Assembly: GCA_014084085.1 (NCBI GenBank)
Contig: NPFB01000063.1
Span: forward strand, 31,734 to 95,733
Direction: 5' to 3'
Length of the DNA stretch: 64,000 nt
Source: Hondaea fermentalgiana
Taxonomy: Eukaryota > Sar > Bigyra > Thraustochytrida > Thraustochytriidae
In this document: positions 19,181 through 28,500 of the stretch, piece by piece
Layout of the letters: every line of letters starts with the position of its first letter
Numbering within the stretch: position 1 is the stretch's first letter
Translations under genes and position numbers: made by a program
Notes under the pieces: model-generated
The model's database searches: none
The model's input: only the letters and a program-made list of their open reading frames with translations
What the model was told of the DNA's origin: nothing

Positions 19181-20023
19181 TTAGTGCGCGCTTGGCCCCG
19201 GCGCAGACCCGTGCGCCGCGAGCCCACCTCGCCACAAGCCTGCGGTTGCCAGAAAAGCGTCAGACTGCAAGTCTGTGCCAGCACGTTCGTGTCGCGCCCG
19301 CGCAGTACCGAGACCGGCAAAGAGCCCCCCCTCGTGGCCGGCATCTTCGGTTTGATTATTATTTTCTCCCATGGACGGGGCCCGTTCGACAATGGCATTG
19401 CCAAAAATGTCAAACTTTTGCTTTTCCTGCACCGGCCGCTTTAGAGATGTCATTCTACGCCAGTGTTCCTTGCGGCTGGTCTCGCGATCTCGCGCAGCAG
19501 CGGCCTCTTCCTCACGCGTCGCCTGACCGAACGAGGATCGACGGGAAAAGGATCCAGCGTGCGAAGTGTTGTGCTGCTCAATGAGCTGCTGCAGTTCGTC
19601 GCTGCCAAACGCGAATTTATTCGGCAGTCCCGCACCGCCATGCACGCGAATGTCGCGCGGCTTTTGCGACAAGAGATTCGGGTTGGGGCCTTCCGTCTCG
19701 CAGCCCATCTCGCGTTGCAGATTTTGCCGAGCATGTTCCTCGAGATCTTGCTCGACCTGTCGATGAACATGCAGCCGACGGCATGCCGCCTCGATGGCAC
19801 CTAGATTCGCGCGCGTTTTCGCATGCTCCGTTTGCTCCTGGGCAAGCCTACGCTGCAGAACAATGACTTCGCGCTTCAGATCTTCATTTTCGACCTCTTT
19901 AGCCTGGACAGACTCGAGCATTCGCTCCTCGTGACTAAAGCTCTTGAGCGGGTTCCGCACACTCTGCTGAAGCGCGGGCGAGTCACGCTCTAGCTGTTGC
20001 TGAAAGGGCTGAGCCCTCTGCAT
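19181..20023 (-). CDS. Coiled-coil protein, unrecognised
   Basis: 280 aa. Residues ~20-110 carry a heptad-like Glu/Lys/Gln/Leu pattern (ESVQAKEVENEDLKREVIVL, then RRLAQEQTEHAKTRANL) typical of a coiled coil. It is followed by a Gly/Asn-rich hinge, a second short helical stretch (FGSDELQQLIEQH), a basophilic kinase-like site (FSRRSSFG) and an Arg/Glu-rich segment (ATREEEAAAARDRETSRKEHWRR). A short motif KFDIFGNAIVE and a low-complexity Gly/Ala tail end the protein. No catalytic motif. It could be a cytoskeletal or scaffold component; no family assigned. ATG at 20023 is the first in frame and sits just upstream of the coiled coil. Divergent from the UBA5-like gene by 409 bp. Confidence 0.65.
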   Translation of the reverse strand: MQRAQPFQQQLERDSPALQQSVRNPLKSFSHEERMLESVQAKEVENEDLKREVIVLQRRLAQEQTEHAKTRANLGAIEAACRRLHVHRQVEQDLEEHARQNLQREMGCETEGPNPNLLSQKPRDIRVHGGAGLPNKFAFGSDELQQLIEQHNTSHAGSFSRRSSFGQATREEEAAAARDRETSRKEHWRRMTSLKRPVQEKQKFDIFGNAIVERAPSMGENNNQTEDAGHEGGLFAGLGTARARHERAGTDLQSDAFLATAGLWRGGLAAHGSAPGPSAH

Positions 20024-20432
20024 CTTGCTCTTGCTCGACGTCTATGTCCGTGTCGCTGACTCGCTTGCTGGCTTGGTCTCTTGCGTGCTTGCGCTCTTTT
20101 GACTGCCACGTCTTCTCGGTATGCAGCAGCAGCAGGTGGCGGAGCCGGTGGGTTCGTGGGTGGGCGATGGCCGCGGTCGCGGCTCGCTCCTTTTTGGACA
20201 AGACGAGATGATACTAGTACAAGTAGTCGCACCCCCATCTTGCCACTGCACTTTCGTGCCAATGGCATGGCAGGCACACACTCTGTAAGTAGGCCTATTA
20301 CTAGTGAGCTAAGACGTCACAACGGCTAGATGTTATTGGGACACGCGCGTCCCATCGACGGCAATCCCAGACTGACGCACTGCACTCGCCTCAGCGGGAC
20401 GCGAAGAAGAGCAAGAGAGAGCGTGGAGGACC
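20024..20432. promoter_or_regulatory. Shared divergent promoter, coiled-coil gene / UBA5-like gene
   Basis: 409 bp between two divergent start codons, so both promoters must lie here. It contains a CAGCAGCAGCAGG run near 20125 and TAGGCCTA at 20290-20297. No TATA box is obvious. Confidence 0.45.
20290..20297. promoter_or_regulatory. TAGGCCTA palindrome, copy 2
   Basis: Second copy of the octamer, 136 bp before the ATG of the UBA5-like gene and 267 bp from the divergent coiled-coil start. Confidence 0.3.
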
Positions 20433-21683
20433 ATGCCCAGCGAGGAAGATGACGACATTGTCCTCACGGGCGACGACCTCATCGGATACGTGAATAAACT
20501 GAAGAGGTATGTCAGAATGCTAGAGGAAAGCCTGGCGGACGACGACGATGATGACGAAGACCACGATGGCGACAAGCCACAGAGCCCAAAGTCAAACGCC
20601 GAGATTGTCGCCAGCCTCTCTCGAGGGTCGAACAATCACAAGGGCAGCTCTCCGAGGTCGTCGCCTCCGCCTCTGCAGCAGCAGCAACAGCAGCAGCAGC
20701 GGCAGCAACAACGACGACGACAGCAAACCTCTGGCGACAAAGGCGCCGACGACGGTCTTCCCCAATCGCCAACGAGCTCATCTGTTTCGCAAAGTCTTGT
20801 TCGACGCGCAAGTTCTGCTCGGCGCGCAAAATCTCTGCGGGACTGCACCGTCGTGATTGTAGGTCTCGGTCGCATCGGCGCCCGCGTCGCAGAACTCCTC
20901 GCGCGAGCTGGAATCGGACGTCTTGCGCTCATTGATAAAGGCAGTGTCGAGCCTCGGCATCTCGAGTCTTCGCCATTTGGATGGGACCACGTAGGTCTGC
21001 CCAAAACACAGGCAACGCGACTTCTATTGCACGCCATCAACCCCGGTCTCCGCTTGTTGTCGGAAATTGTCGATGTCAGCGCGAACATTCGTGATTCCGA
21101 AAGCGCGATCCTGAGAAACGCAGACGCAGACCTTATGATTGCCTGTCTTGATAGCGAGCCTGCGCGCCGCTGCATCAATGATCTTGCGCTCGAGCTGAAC
21201 GTGCCCTTTTTTAACGCGCAACTCAATGCAGACGTCAGCGCCGGCGTCATCAATCTCGTTCGACCTGGTCGCACCGCTTGCCTGCGCTGCCATGCTGCAA
21301 AAGAGATGGCGAGCAGTCTTCAGTCACGACGTACGCATGGAAATTCGTTTGCAGGCCTCAATCATGCTTTGCGACCCGCAAAACTGGACATTCCGGGTGT
21401 CCCTCTTTTCTTCGCTGGTCTTGTCGCCCAGAACGCAATCAAGTTCTTGCGAATGGACGGGATCGTTCTGCCAACCTTCAAATTCAAACTCGGCGCCGAT
21501 ACTTCAATTACGAGCTCTGCAAACGTCCAAAGCGGAAAGTTTTCAACGAACGACAATTCAACAAACCCCTCCAAAGCATCATCGGCCACAGAGACGGAGG
21601 CGAGCAAAGAGTTCAAATCCTTTGGCGCAGAACCGTTTCCTCAATGCTCGAATGAAATTTGCCTACGTTACCAACACAGTTGA
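20433..21683 (+). CDS. UBA5-like E1 protein (UFM1-activating family) lacking the catalytic cysteine
   Basis: 416 aa. After a disordered acidic, Ser/Gln-rich leader (~1-135) comes a ThiF/E1 Rossmann fold: VIVGLGRIGARVAELL (Gly loop, 144-149), ALIDKGSVEPRHL, GLPKTQA (K191) and ACLDSEPAR (D240). The UBA5 hallmark zinc site is intact: C283-x2-C286 and C405-x4-C410. Relative to active UBA5, the adenylation residues Asp-x-Asp and Asn-x-Asn-Arg after the second strand read DKG and HLES. There is no Cys at all between the two zinc pairs; the catalytic-Cys position aligns with Ala316. The frame stops six residues after the second zinc pair, so the C-terminal UFM1- and UFC1-binding tail of UBA5 is missing, and the convergent UTP12 stop lies only 104 bp away. 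It is best read as a UBA5-derived pseudo-E1 or a strongly altered E1. Confidence 0.8.
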   Translation: MPSEEDDDIVLTGDDLIGYVNKLKRYVRMLEESLADDDDDDEDHDGDKPQSPKSNAEIVASLSRGSNNHKGSSPRSSPPPLQQQQQQQQRQQQRRRQQTSGDKGADDGLPQSPTSSSVSQSLVRRASSARRAKSLRDCTVVIVGLGRIGARVAELLARAGIGRLALIDKGSVEPRHLESSPFGWDHVGLPKTQATRLLLHAINPGLRLLSEIVDVSANIRDSESAILRNADADLMIACLDSEPARRCINDLALELNVPFFNAQLNADVSAGVINLVRPGRTACLRCHAAKEMASSLQSRRTHGNSFAGLNHALRPAKLDIPGVPLFFAGLVAQNAIKFLRMDGIVLPTFKFKLGADTSITSSANVQSGKFSTNDNSTNPSKASSATETEASKEFKSFGAEPFPQCSNEICLRYQHS

Positions 21684-21787
21684 CGAATACGTCAATCTAT
21701 CTCGTGTGCTAAAGCAGCGAGTAATTCGTCGCGAACTTTCATTCCTTTTATATTCTACCATGATATGATGCTAAATGTACGAGCGAG

Positions 21788-24700
21788 CTAAGCAAATCCC
21801 TTGGAGCTGTTCGAGGCCACCTGGGACTTGAGCGCTCGCAAAGCGGCCATATTGGTGCCGACCTGATCTTGAAGAACCGACAGCTGCTCACGGATTGCAC
21901 CGCGGAGCTCTACGAGCGTGGGCCGAAGGTTCTGCGTGGCGACGATCTGCTTAAAGTGGACGCGAAGAAGAGCTACTGCAACCTTGACGGCCACCTCGGT
22001 GTTTGTGCTCTGCCGTAAGAGGTGTCCCTCCTGACGCGGGGCCACCAAGACCTCGTGCAGATAAGGAAAAACACGCACAGCATACGAAAACGGCTGAAGC
22101 ATGAGCGCCTCGTCGAGCTCGCTGGACTTGATGGAACGCAACGTGTGCATAACGTAGGCAATCGGATCGCGGCCCAACATGAGTGGGTTCGGCGGTGGCG
22201 GATGCACCAAGGGTTCGCCGCGCTTTTCTGCCTTGGCAAGCTCCTCCTTGGTAGCCTTCTTCCGCGCGGCCTTGAGCGTGACCTCGTGCGCCTTGAGGAC
22301 TTCGCGACGCTCATCTGCAATATCAAGAGCTTCCATGAGCCTCTCACCCACGCGAAGCGATTCCGTCGTTCGCTTGGTTGCGGCCGCAGACTCGGGCCCC
22401 GTCTGTTCTGCACCGTCTGCGCCATCCTCATCGCCGGCGTCGGCCTCACGAACCGCTTGCACCGTGCTCGTGTCCGCCTTGCGATCCGCGAGCAACTTGG
22501 CGTCGAATTGCTGCTCGAGTTCCTTTTCGCGCTCCTCATCGGGAAAGACGATGTCGTTGGTGCGTTCCCATACGCGCAGCGCCTTGTCATGTCCACTCGA
22601 CACAAAATAAGAGCCATCGCTTGCGACGGCAAGACTCCAGACCTCGCCAATGTGGGCCTCTAGAGAGAGAATCATTTCGAACTTGTCTGCATCCCAGTAG
22701 CGAATGCGCTGGTCCTTGCCTGCGGTGAGCATGTAATGCGTGCGCGGGATAAAGCGAACACACATGACTGAAGCATCGTGCGCAAAGAATGACTTGTGGC
22801 AATCTCCAAAATCGAGACCCCAGACTTTGACGTTCTTGTCGGCAGAAGCCGTGGCAATGAGGGCATTGTCGTCGGAGATATCCATGGACAAAACAGGGAG
22901 CTTGTGGCCATACAAGGAAAGCGCGAACTTGAGTGAATCCTCAAAAAACACCTTGACGGTACAATCGAGCAGAGCGACGGCCAGAATGAGGCGCGCCGAG
23001 CTTCCATGGTGGCTGTACTTGACGCCCATCACGTCCTCATTCATCTTCAAGGTTCGCGTGTGTACAAACTCAAGCTTGCCGCCGTCCGAGCCACCATTGG
23101 CGGCAGGGGCACTGGCCTTCTTCCGTTTGTTCCCCGCGGATGAATCAGATGAGGCGCCCGACGATGACGACGACGATGACGACGACGATGATGACGACGA
23201 AGCCACACTGGCTGTATCGTCGGCGGGGTCCTCTGCACCAACAAGCTCAAACTCCCAGAACTTGACCTGCTTGTCTGCGGAGCCCGTCACAAAGCCCTTA
23301 CCATCAGGGCGAACGTCAATGCTCCAGACGGCGTCGTCGTGCGCGGCAACATCGCTAAGTACCTCACCAGACGCCAGGTTGAACATAATCAGATGCCCAG
23401 ACCGCGTACCCACAATAGCATGCATGTCACCAGGAACAAAGGCGCAGCAGAGCGAGTACCCACTTCGAAAGGTGCGAATGCAAGAGCGCGTCTTGACATT
23501 CCAGAGTTTGGCAGCACCGTTGCCTGCGGTGAGCACGAGGGAGTCATCTCCGGAAAGAGCCACCGCGCGGACATCGTTGCGGTGACCTTGCAGCTCAATC
23601 TCGCGCGTGCGCTGCAAGCTGAGCTGCCGCTTTCGCTTTTGCCCAGACTGTTCCTGGTCCTCGCCAGCGGCTTGCTGGATGTTTAGCGTATAGAGTTCGA
23701 GCTGGTTCGTGTTGTACGAGACAACGATCTCGGCCTTGTGGGCGGAAACGCGCGTGAAAGCGAACGAGCGCATGCGGTGGTCTGTGCGAATCTGGGCGAG
23801 GGACTCCACCTCGTCTGCAAATTGGGGAACCTCATCCTGTGCCCCGTCATTTTCAGCCTCGTCGCTGGCGTCGTTGCTACCGTCCTCCTTCTTTTTCTTC
23901 TTCTCCTTGAGGCGCCGCAGTCTTCGCTTCATCTTTTTGTTCACTTCTTCGGGACTGCGCATGCAGAAGATCTCGAGCGTCTTGCCAGCCGTCTGACACC
24001 CGATAAGTTGGCCGTTCGGGGAAAATCGAATGGTATGTGCGCGTTCGGCGGTGCCGCGCGTGATTGATCCCTCCAGCAGGCGCCAGGAAGACGAGGCGTC
24101 AAAGGGTTTGTTTCCACTATCGCCGGTTTGCACGCTGGAAAGAGCGCCTGCATCCTCGAGACGTTTCAATTCGGCGTCGCGCTGCTCGTCAGAGACATGC
24201 GCAAATCCTCGCAGCTGCTGATCCGAACTTGCTGTGACAATTCGGGTCTCGTCGCGGTTGACATCAACGCTCCAAACGGGGCTGCGATGGCCAACAAAGG
24301 TGTCGACACAGTGCTGTGTCTCGAGGTCCCATGTCTTCAGGAGCATGTCTTTCGAAGAGGACAGCAGCTGCGCCCCGCCTTTGAGGAAACGAAGATCGGT
24401 GACCTCTTGCTTGTGGCCGCGCAGGCGAAAGAGGCCCACCTGGGCGACGAGGTCCCATAGGATGATGTCTGTGTCGCGAGACCCGGATGCCAGTCGCGCG
24501 TTATCGGCAGAAAAACACAGAGTCGTGACAGCTGATCGATGACCGTTCAAGGCAACAAGAAAGTTCTTGTCCTTGTACGCCCAAAGCTTGATCGTGCCGG
24601 CGCCATCACCCGTGGCGAGGTAGCGGTCCTCGGGCCCAAGTGCCAGCGCCGAGAGTTCTCTCGACACTGCGTACGGATCAGCGCGGCCCGCGGTATCCGC

Positions 24701-24877
24701 GTCACGGAATTTGTGCACGAGCTCGCCGCTTTGCAAGTTCCACACCAAGACATCCTGCACGCCGGACGTGAGCACGTGGGCGCCCTTGGCGTCGGCCACG
24801 ATGTTGCAGTCGTGCGCCGCCACCACGCCAAAGCTGTCCTGGTGCGCATACCGGAGGTACGTCTTGCTCGACGCCAT
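21788..24877 (-). CDS. WDR3: U3 snoRNP component UTP12 / WDR3, WD40-repeat ribosome-biogenesis factor
   Basis: 1029 aa. The opening SSKTYLRYAHQDSFGVV and the blocks LASGSRDTDIILWDLV, LKTWDLETQHC and FVGHRSPVW follow the WDR3/Utp12 (Dip2) pattern closely. About 12-13 WD40 repeats form two propellers (~25-225 plus ~270-405, then ~430-770), separated by a Lys-rich insert (KKMKRRLRRLKEKKKKK, ~314-330). A 15-16 Ser run and NKRKK (~560-588) interrupt the second propeller. A charged helix follows (~780-910), then the Utp12 C-terminal domain (DPIAYVMHTLRSIKSSELDEAL through the end). In other eukaryotes this protein is part of the UTP-B subcomplex of the small-subunit processome in the nucleolus, where it acts in 18S rRNA maturation. 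Length fits the family (~940 aa) plus inserts. No missing part noted. Confidence 0.95.
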   Translation of the reverse strand: MASSKTYLRYAHQDSFGVVAAHDCNIVADAKGAHVLTSGVQDVLVWNLQSGELVHKFRDADTAGRADPYAVSRELSALALGPEDRYLATGDGAGTIKLWAYKDKNFLVALNGHRSAVTTLCFSADNARLASGSRDTDIILWDLVAQVGLFRLRGHKQEVTDLRFLKGGAQLLSSSKDMLLKTWDLETQHCVDTFVGHRSPVWSVDVNRDETRIVTASSDQQLRGFAHVSDEQRDAELKRLEDAGALSSVQTGDSGNKPFDASSSWRLLEGSITRGTAERAHTIRFSPNGQLIGCQTAGKTLEIFCMRSPEEVNKKMKRRLRRLKEKKKKKEDGSNDASDEAENDGAQDEVPQFADEVESLAQIRTDHRMRSFAFTRVSAHKAEIVVSYNTNQLELYTLNIQQAAGEDQEQSGQKRKRQLSLQRTREIELQGHRNDVRAVALSGDDSLVLTAGNGAAKLWNVKTRSCIRTFRSGYSLCCAFVPGDMHAIVGTRSGHLIMFNLASGEVLSDVAAHDDAVWSIDVRPDGKGFVTGSADKQVKFWEFELVGAEDPADDTASVASSSSSSSSSSSSSSGASSDSSAGNKRKKASAPAANGGSDGGKLEFVHTRTLKMNEDVMGVKYSHHGSSARLILAVALLDCTVKVFFEDSLKFALSLYGHKLPVLSMDISDDNALIATASADKNVKVWGLDFGDCHKSFFAHDASVMCVRFIPRTHYMLTAGKDQRIRYWDADKFEMILSLEAHIGEVWSLAVASDGSYFVSSGHDKALRVWERTNDIVFPDEEREKELEQQFDAKLLADRKADTSTVQAVREADAGDEDGADGAEQTGPESAAATKRTTESLRVGERLMEALDIADERREVLKAHEVTLKAARKKATKEELAKAEKRGEPLVHPPPPNPLMLGRDPIAYVMHTLRSIKSSELDEALMLQPFSYAVRVFPYLHEVLVAPRQEGHLLRQSTNTEVAVKVAVALLRVHFKQIVATQNLRPTLVELRGAIREQLSVLQDQVGTNMAALRALKSQVASNSSKGFA

Positions 24878-25515
24878 GGTGGCGCCGCAGAAGACTTCGC
24901 CTCGACCTCCGCGGCCGGTCCTGCCTCGCTCGTCTGCGTGCCTGCGTGCCTGCGCGCGTACGCAGGACCAAGCAAGCGGCCAATCTCATTCTGCTACAAG
25001 GCCCCGGAGCCCGGCCGCCAATCACCACCGGTCTCGCCGTCCAAGAACGGCCTTTGGAACACGGCCTCGATTGGAACGGAACGCCGCCATTTGAAAAAAA
25101 AAACAAAAAAACATGGTTTGACTTCTTTGAAGGAGAAGAGGAAGCACTTTGGGGGGGAGGGGGGTGGCGCTGACGTAGAAGCGACGGCTGTGAATGGCCT
25201 CGCATTCACAATCTGGTAGGGTTTTTTTTTTGGGAATATGGAAAAAGCGCACGAAGTCGAGAAAATTCAATGCGCACAAGGCAAGACGAGACAATGTTGT
25301 TGGCCACAAGGAGCAAAACAGTAAGGGACCTTGTATTGATCATTCCAAATCAAATGCAGGAAGATCTGCCCGGACGCAAATGATTTTGCAAAGCTCTTCG
25401 TCTTGGCATAACGACAGACGCAACGCTGATGCTCAATTTATTTATTTATAAGTAAATAAATGAATGGTTTCAATGCACAAAAGAATAATCGGGTGAAATC
25501 TTAATCGTTGGCAGC
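24878..25515. other. Upstream region of UTP12, downstream of the BTB-ANK-FYVE gene
   Basis: 638 bp between two minus-strand genes. The UTP12-proximal half is GC-rich; the middle has an A-rich run (~25096-25113), GGGGGGGAGGGGGG (~25152) and a T9 run (~25222). The distal part holds the AT-rich hairpin at 25440. No gene seen. Confidence 0.55.
25440..25461 (-). terminator. AT-rich hairpin with poly(A) signals
   Basis: A perfect 9 bp inverted repeat (ATTTATTTA, loop TAAG, TAAATAAAT) 55 bp beyond the stop of the minus-strand BTB-ANK-FYVE gene. It contains AATAAA on the minus strand, and also on the plus strand. Likely part of that gene's 3' end signal. Confidence 0.4.
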
Positions 25516-28500
25516 TCAAGAAAGATTCACATTGCGACGGCGACGATTGCCGTTTGCGGCAGAGGATGCAGCGACACGAATGTGTTTGACGTTAGAAGCC
25601 TGTGCTGACGACTGCGAGCCGCTCGTCGCGCCAGCCGCAAGATTAGTGGAATCCCGTGCCGCAGAGGCCGATGTTGTTGTGGGCTTCTTGCGCTGCGAAC
25701 TAAGGAAACTTCGAGCCGAGGTCGACGAGGCCACGGAGCGCGCCTGACTTTCACGACGATCAAGCTCGTCCTGAAAGGTGTCCTCGTCCGCCTCGTCGGA
25801 AAACTCGTCCTGATCAGATCCAGAATACTCTTCGTCTTGCACGTCTGGCCAGGACAACGCCTCGTGGCAAGCATCGCACACGCGCACAGGAGAATCAACG
25901 CCAAATCGTGGAATAGGGAGTTTGCGACTGGCGCACGTGCTACAATGGATGGAGTGACAGCACCTGCAGTGATGCTTGCGATTCGTAAAGGAGAATGCCG
26001 ACTTGCACGTTTCGCACTTGGTCACTTCGGCGTCCTCGACCCAGCGTGGCGCCATCGGTAATTGTTTGATGAGAGCATTGACGAGAAGTGGAAGCGGCCA
26101 ATGCTCCCGCGCCAACGCCAAAGGCGTGGCGCCTGCTTGGTCGCGAGCGTTGGGGTCTGCTCCACCACGAATGAGAACGGTAACGGCACGAACATGGCCA
26201 TTCCGCACGGCGACGTGAAGGGGGGTCACGCCATCAGACCCAATCGCTTTCATCGTTTCGTGGCCACCCGGAACGCCAACAAGAATTGTAAGAAGGCGTG
26301 TCATGTTCTCGATGCGGGCACGCTGCGCGGGACCAGGGTCCTGGAGCTGACGGAGCCACGATACGTTGCCGCGGATCTGCTGCGATTGCTTGCGTTGACC
26401 GCCGAGCGCAAAGTGTAATGGGACATAGCCGATTTTAGTGCGGGCCATGACGTCAGACTTTGCATCCAAGAGCGTTTCGATGACCTTGCACGCACGGCGA
26501 AAGACGTCATATTCGGGAAGGTCGTGCTGCTCCGTCTCCTCAGCATCAGGTTTTCCGCTGTTGAGGCGTGCCGTGAAGGCAATCTCCGTTCGGATGATTG
26601 CATCGCAGCCGGTGGCGCACGCGCAGTGCAGCGGCGTTCGGCTCTGGAGATCTTTGGCGTTGGTGATGGCTCGGCAGTGAAGGTAGCCATCAATGTTTGA
26701 CCCATGCTTGAGCGTGGTCTTGCCGGATCTCGTGCTTCGTCGACTGCCCACACTCCGGTCGTCGGGGAATCCTCCAGCTTTGGACGGAGACGAAGACACG
26801 GCAGCAGCGCTGGACGTTGCACCCGAAGAGGAGACCTTTGCGGTTGTGCCGGTTTTGGAAGAAGCTCCCTGATTCGCCGCGCTATCCTGGTTTTCTGTGT
26901 TGCCATCCCTGTCTTTCTGATCACTTTTCTGCGGAGAGCGGGATGTTTTCGGTGACGAAAGTCCGTCGTTCGCTGCGCCGCCGGCGGCGTGTGCCTGGTC
27001 GTGTTGTTGTTGCTGATCTTGCTGGTGCTGCTGTTGAGCGCGACGCTTTGAAGGCCCGGTGGTCTCGGCTTCGTCGACCGCTTCTTCGTCGAGCTCGCGA
27101 GCCATGTCAAGCACCACGAGCACGACGCGATAATGGGCATTTGAGGCTGCGAGATGCAATGCGGTGCTACCTTGATCATATTCGGTGGCCATGATGAGGC
27201 CGAGGGGGTCCTCGCATGCCTGAAGGATGTGGTGAGCCACCTCGGCGTGGCCCTTGCGGGCCGCATGGTGCAAGGCTGTCCAGCCATAGCGATCGGGAAT
27301 CATGACGTTGACAGCGGCTTGAAGCAGCTCGACGACCGAGACGTGGCCGCGACGACAAGCAAGATGCAACGCTGTGCATCCGTTTTGGTCCTGCTGATTG
27401 TGGACGACACCATTGGCGAGAAGCACACGTGCTACATCCGCGTGGCCACCCTCAGCTGCGCAGTGGAGCGCGCAGCGGCCTGTGGCAGGGTCGCATTCAT
27501 TAATGTCGGCGCCAGCCTCGACAAGGGCTTCCACGTGACGCGCGTTACCCAGGCGCGCGGCGAGATTAAGCATGGAATGGTGCTGCTGCACGTGATCGCG
27601 GCGATCACCCATGGAAGCATCTGCGACGCGTTTAGCGCCGAGGATGAGCGTTTCCACGATGCGAGTCATGTCCTCTTGCGAGGACCACGTGGGCTTATAG
27701 CCGAGTTCCTGATCGAGAATGCGAGCAATGCGCGCCTCTGTTTGTGCTGCTGACACCCGAGTACTCGACTCTTGGTCTGCATCAGTGTTGCCCTCATTGG
27801 CCGTGGGTCCAGCCGGAATAGAAGGCAGTCCTGCAGAGCGTTGCGTTGGGCCTGTGGCACTATTTGCGCTGTAAAGATCGTCCACAGAGGCTTGACGACG
27901 CGTGTTGCCCGGCAAGGAGGAGATGGATGAGGACGAAGAAGAAGCGAGACGCGCGTGCCCCTGGTCTCCCTGGGCCGAAGCAGAAAGTACTTTGCCCAAT
28001 TGAAGAGCAATTTCGACGGGGAGAAGGTTTGACAGCGACGTGGGCGCATCTGGATCGACCCCTCTTGAGATGAGATCAAGAACAATGTCTGCTCTGCCGG
28101 TGAGCACGGCAGACTCCATGAGTCGCGGACTTTCTACAGAGCCAGCAATTTCTAAGAGGACGTCGGCGCAGATGCTGGCCTCGCAGGAGCTTGCGGCATC
28201 GTCTTGCGCCCCCTCGCGCAAGTTGGCAACGGGTCCGTGCATGGCTCGAAAAAGCGCAGCACGCGTGGACGGCGGTGCCTCGTCCAGTTCTGCGTGCACA
28301 AAGTTCAGGCATGCGCGGGCAAGACGCGGGTCGATGCATCCATCGAGCCTGTCGCGCTCGACCTTGAGCGCCGTGGCAGCACTTCGGCCATGCATGGCAA
28401 ACTGCAAGACTGCGAGTGCGGTGGAGAACCACTCGTCGGTTCCTCGGCCTTCGCTGACGGTGCGAGCGAGCCAGTCGCCGGCGAGCTCTTCGAGCAAGGT

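Noticed and set aside
20433..21683. Catalytic Cys supplied by a downstream exon of the UBA5-like gene
   Set aside because: The zinc CxxxxC pair that should follow the catalytic Cys is already present in frame, so the catalytic region is complete in the visible exon and simply lacks Cys.
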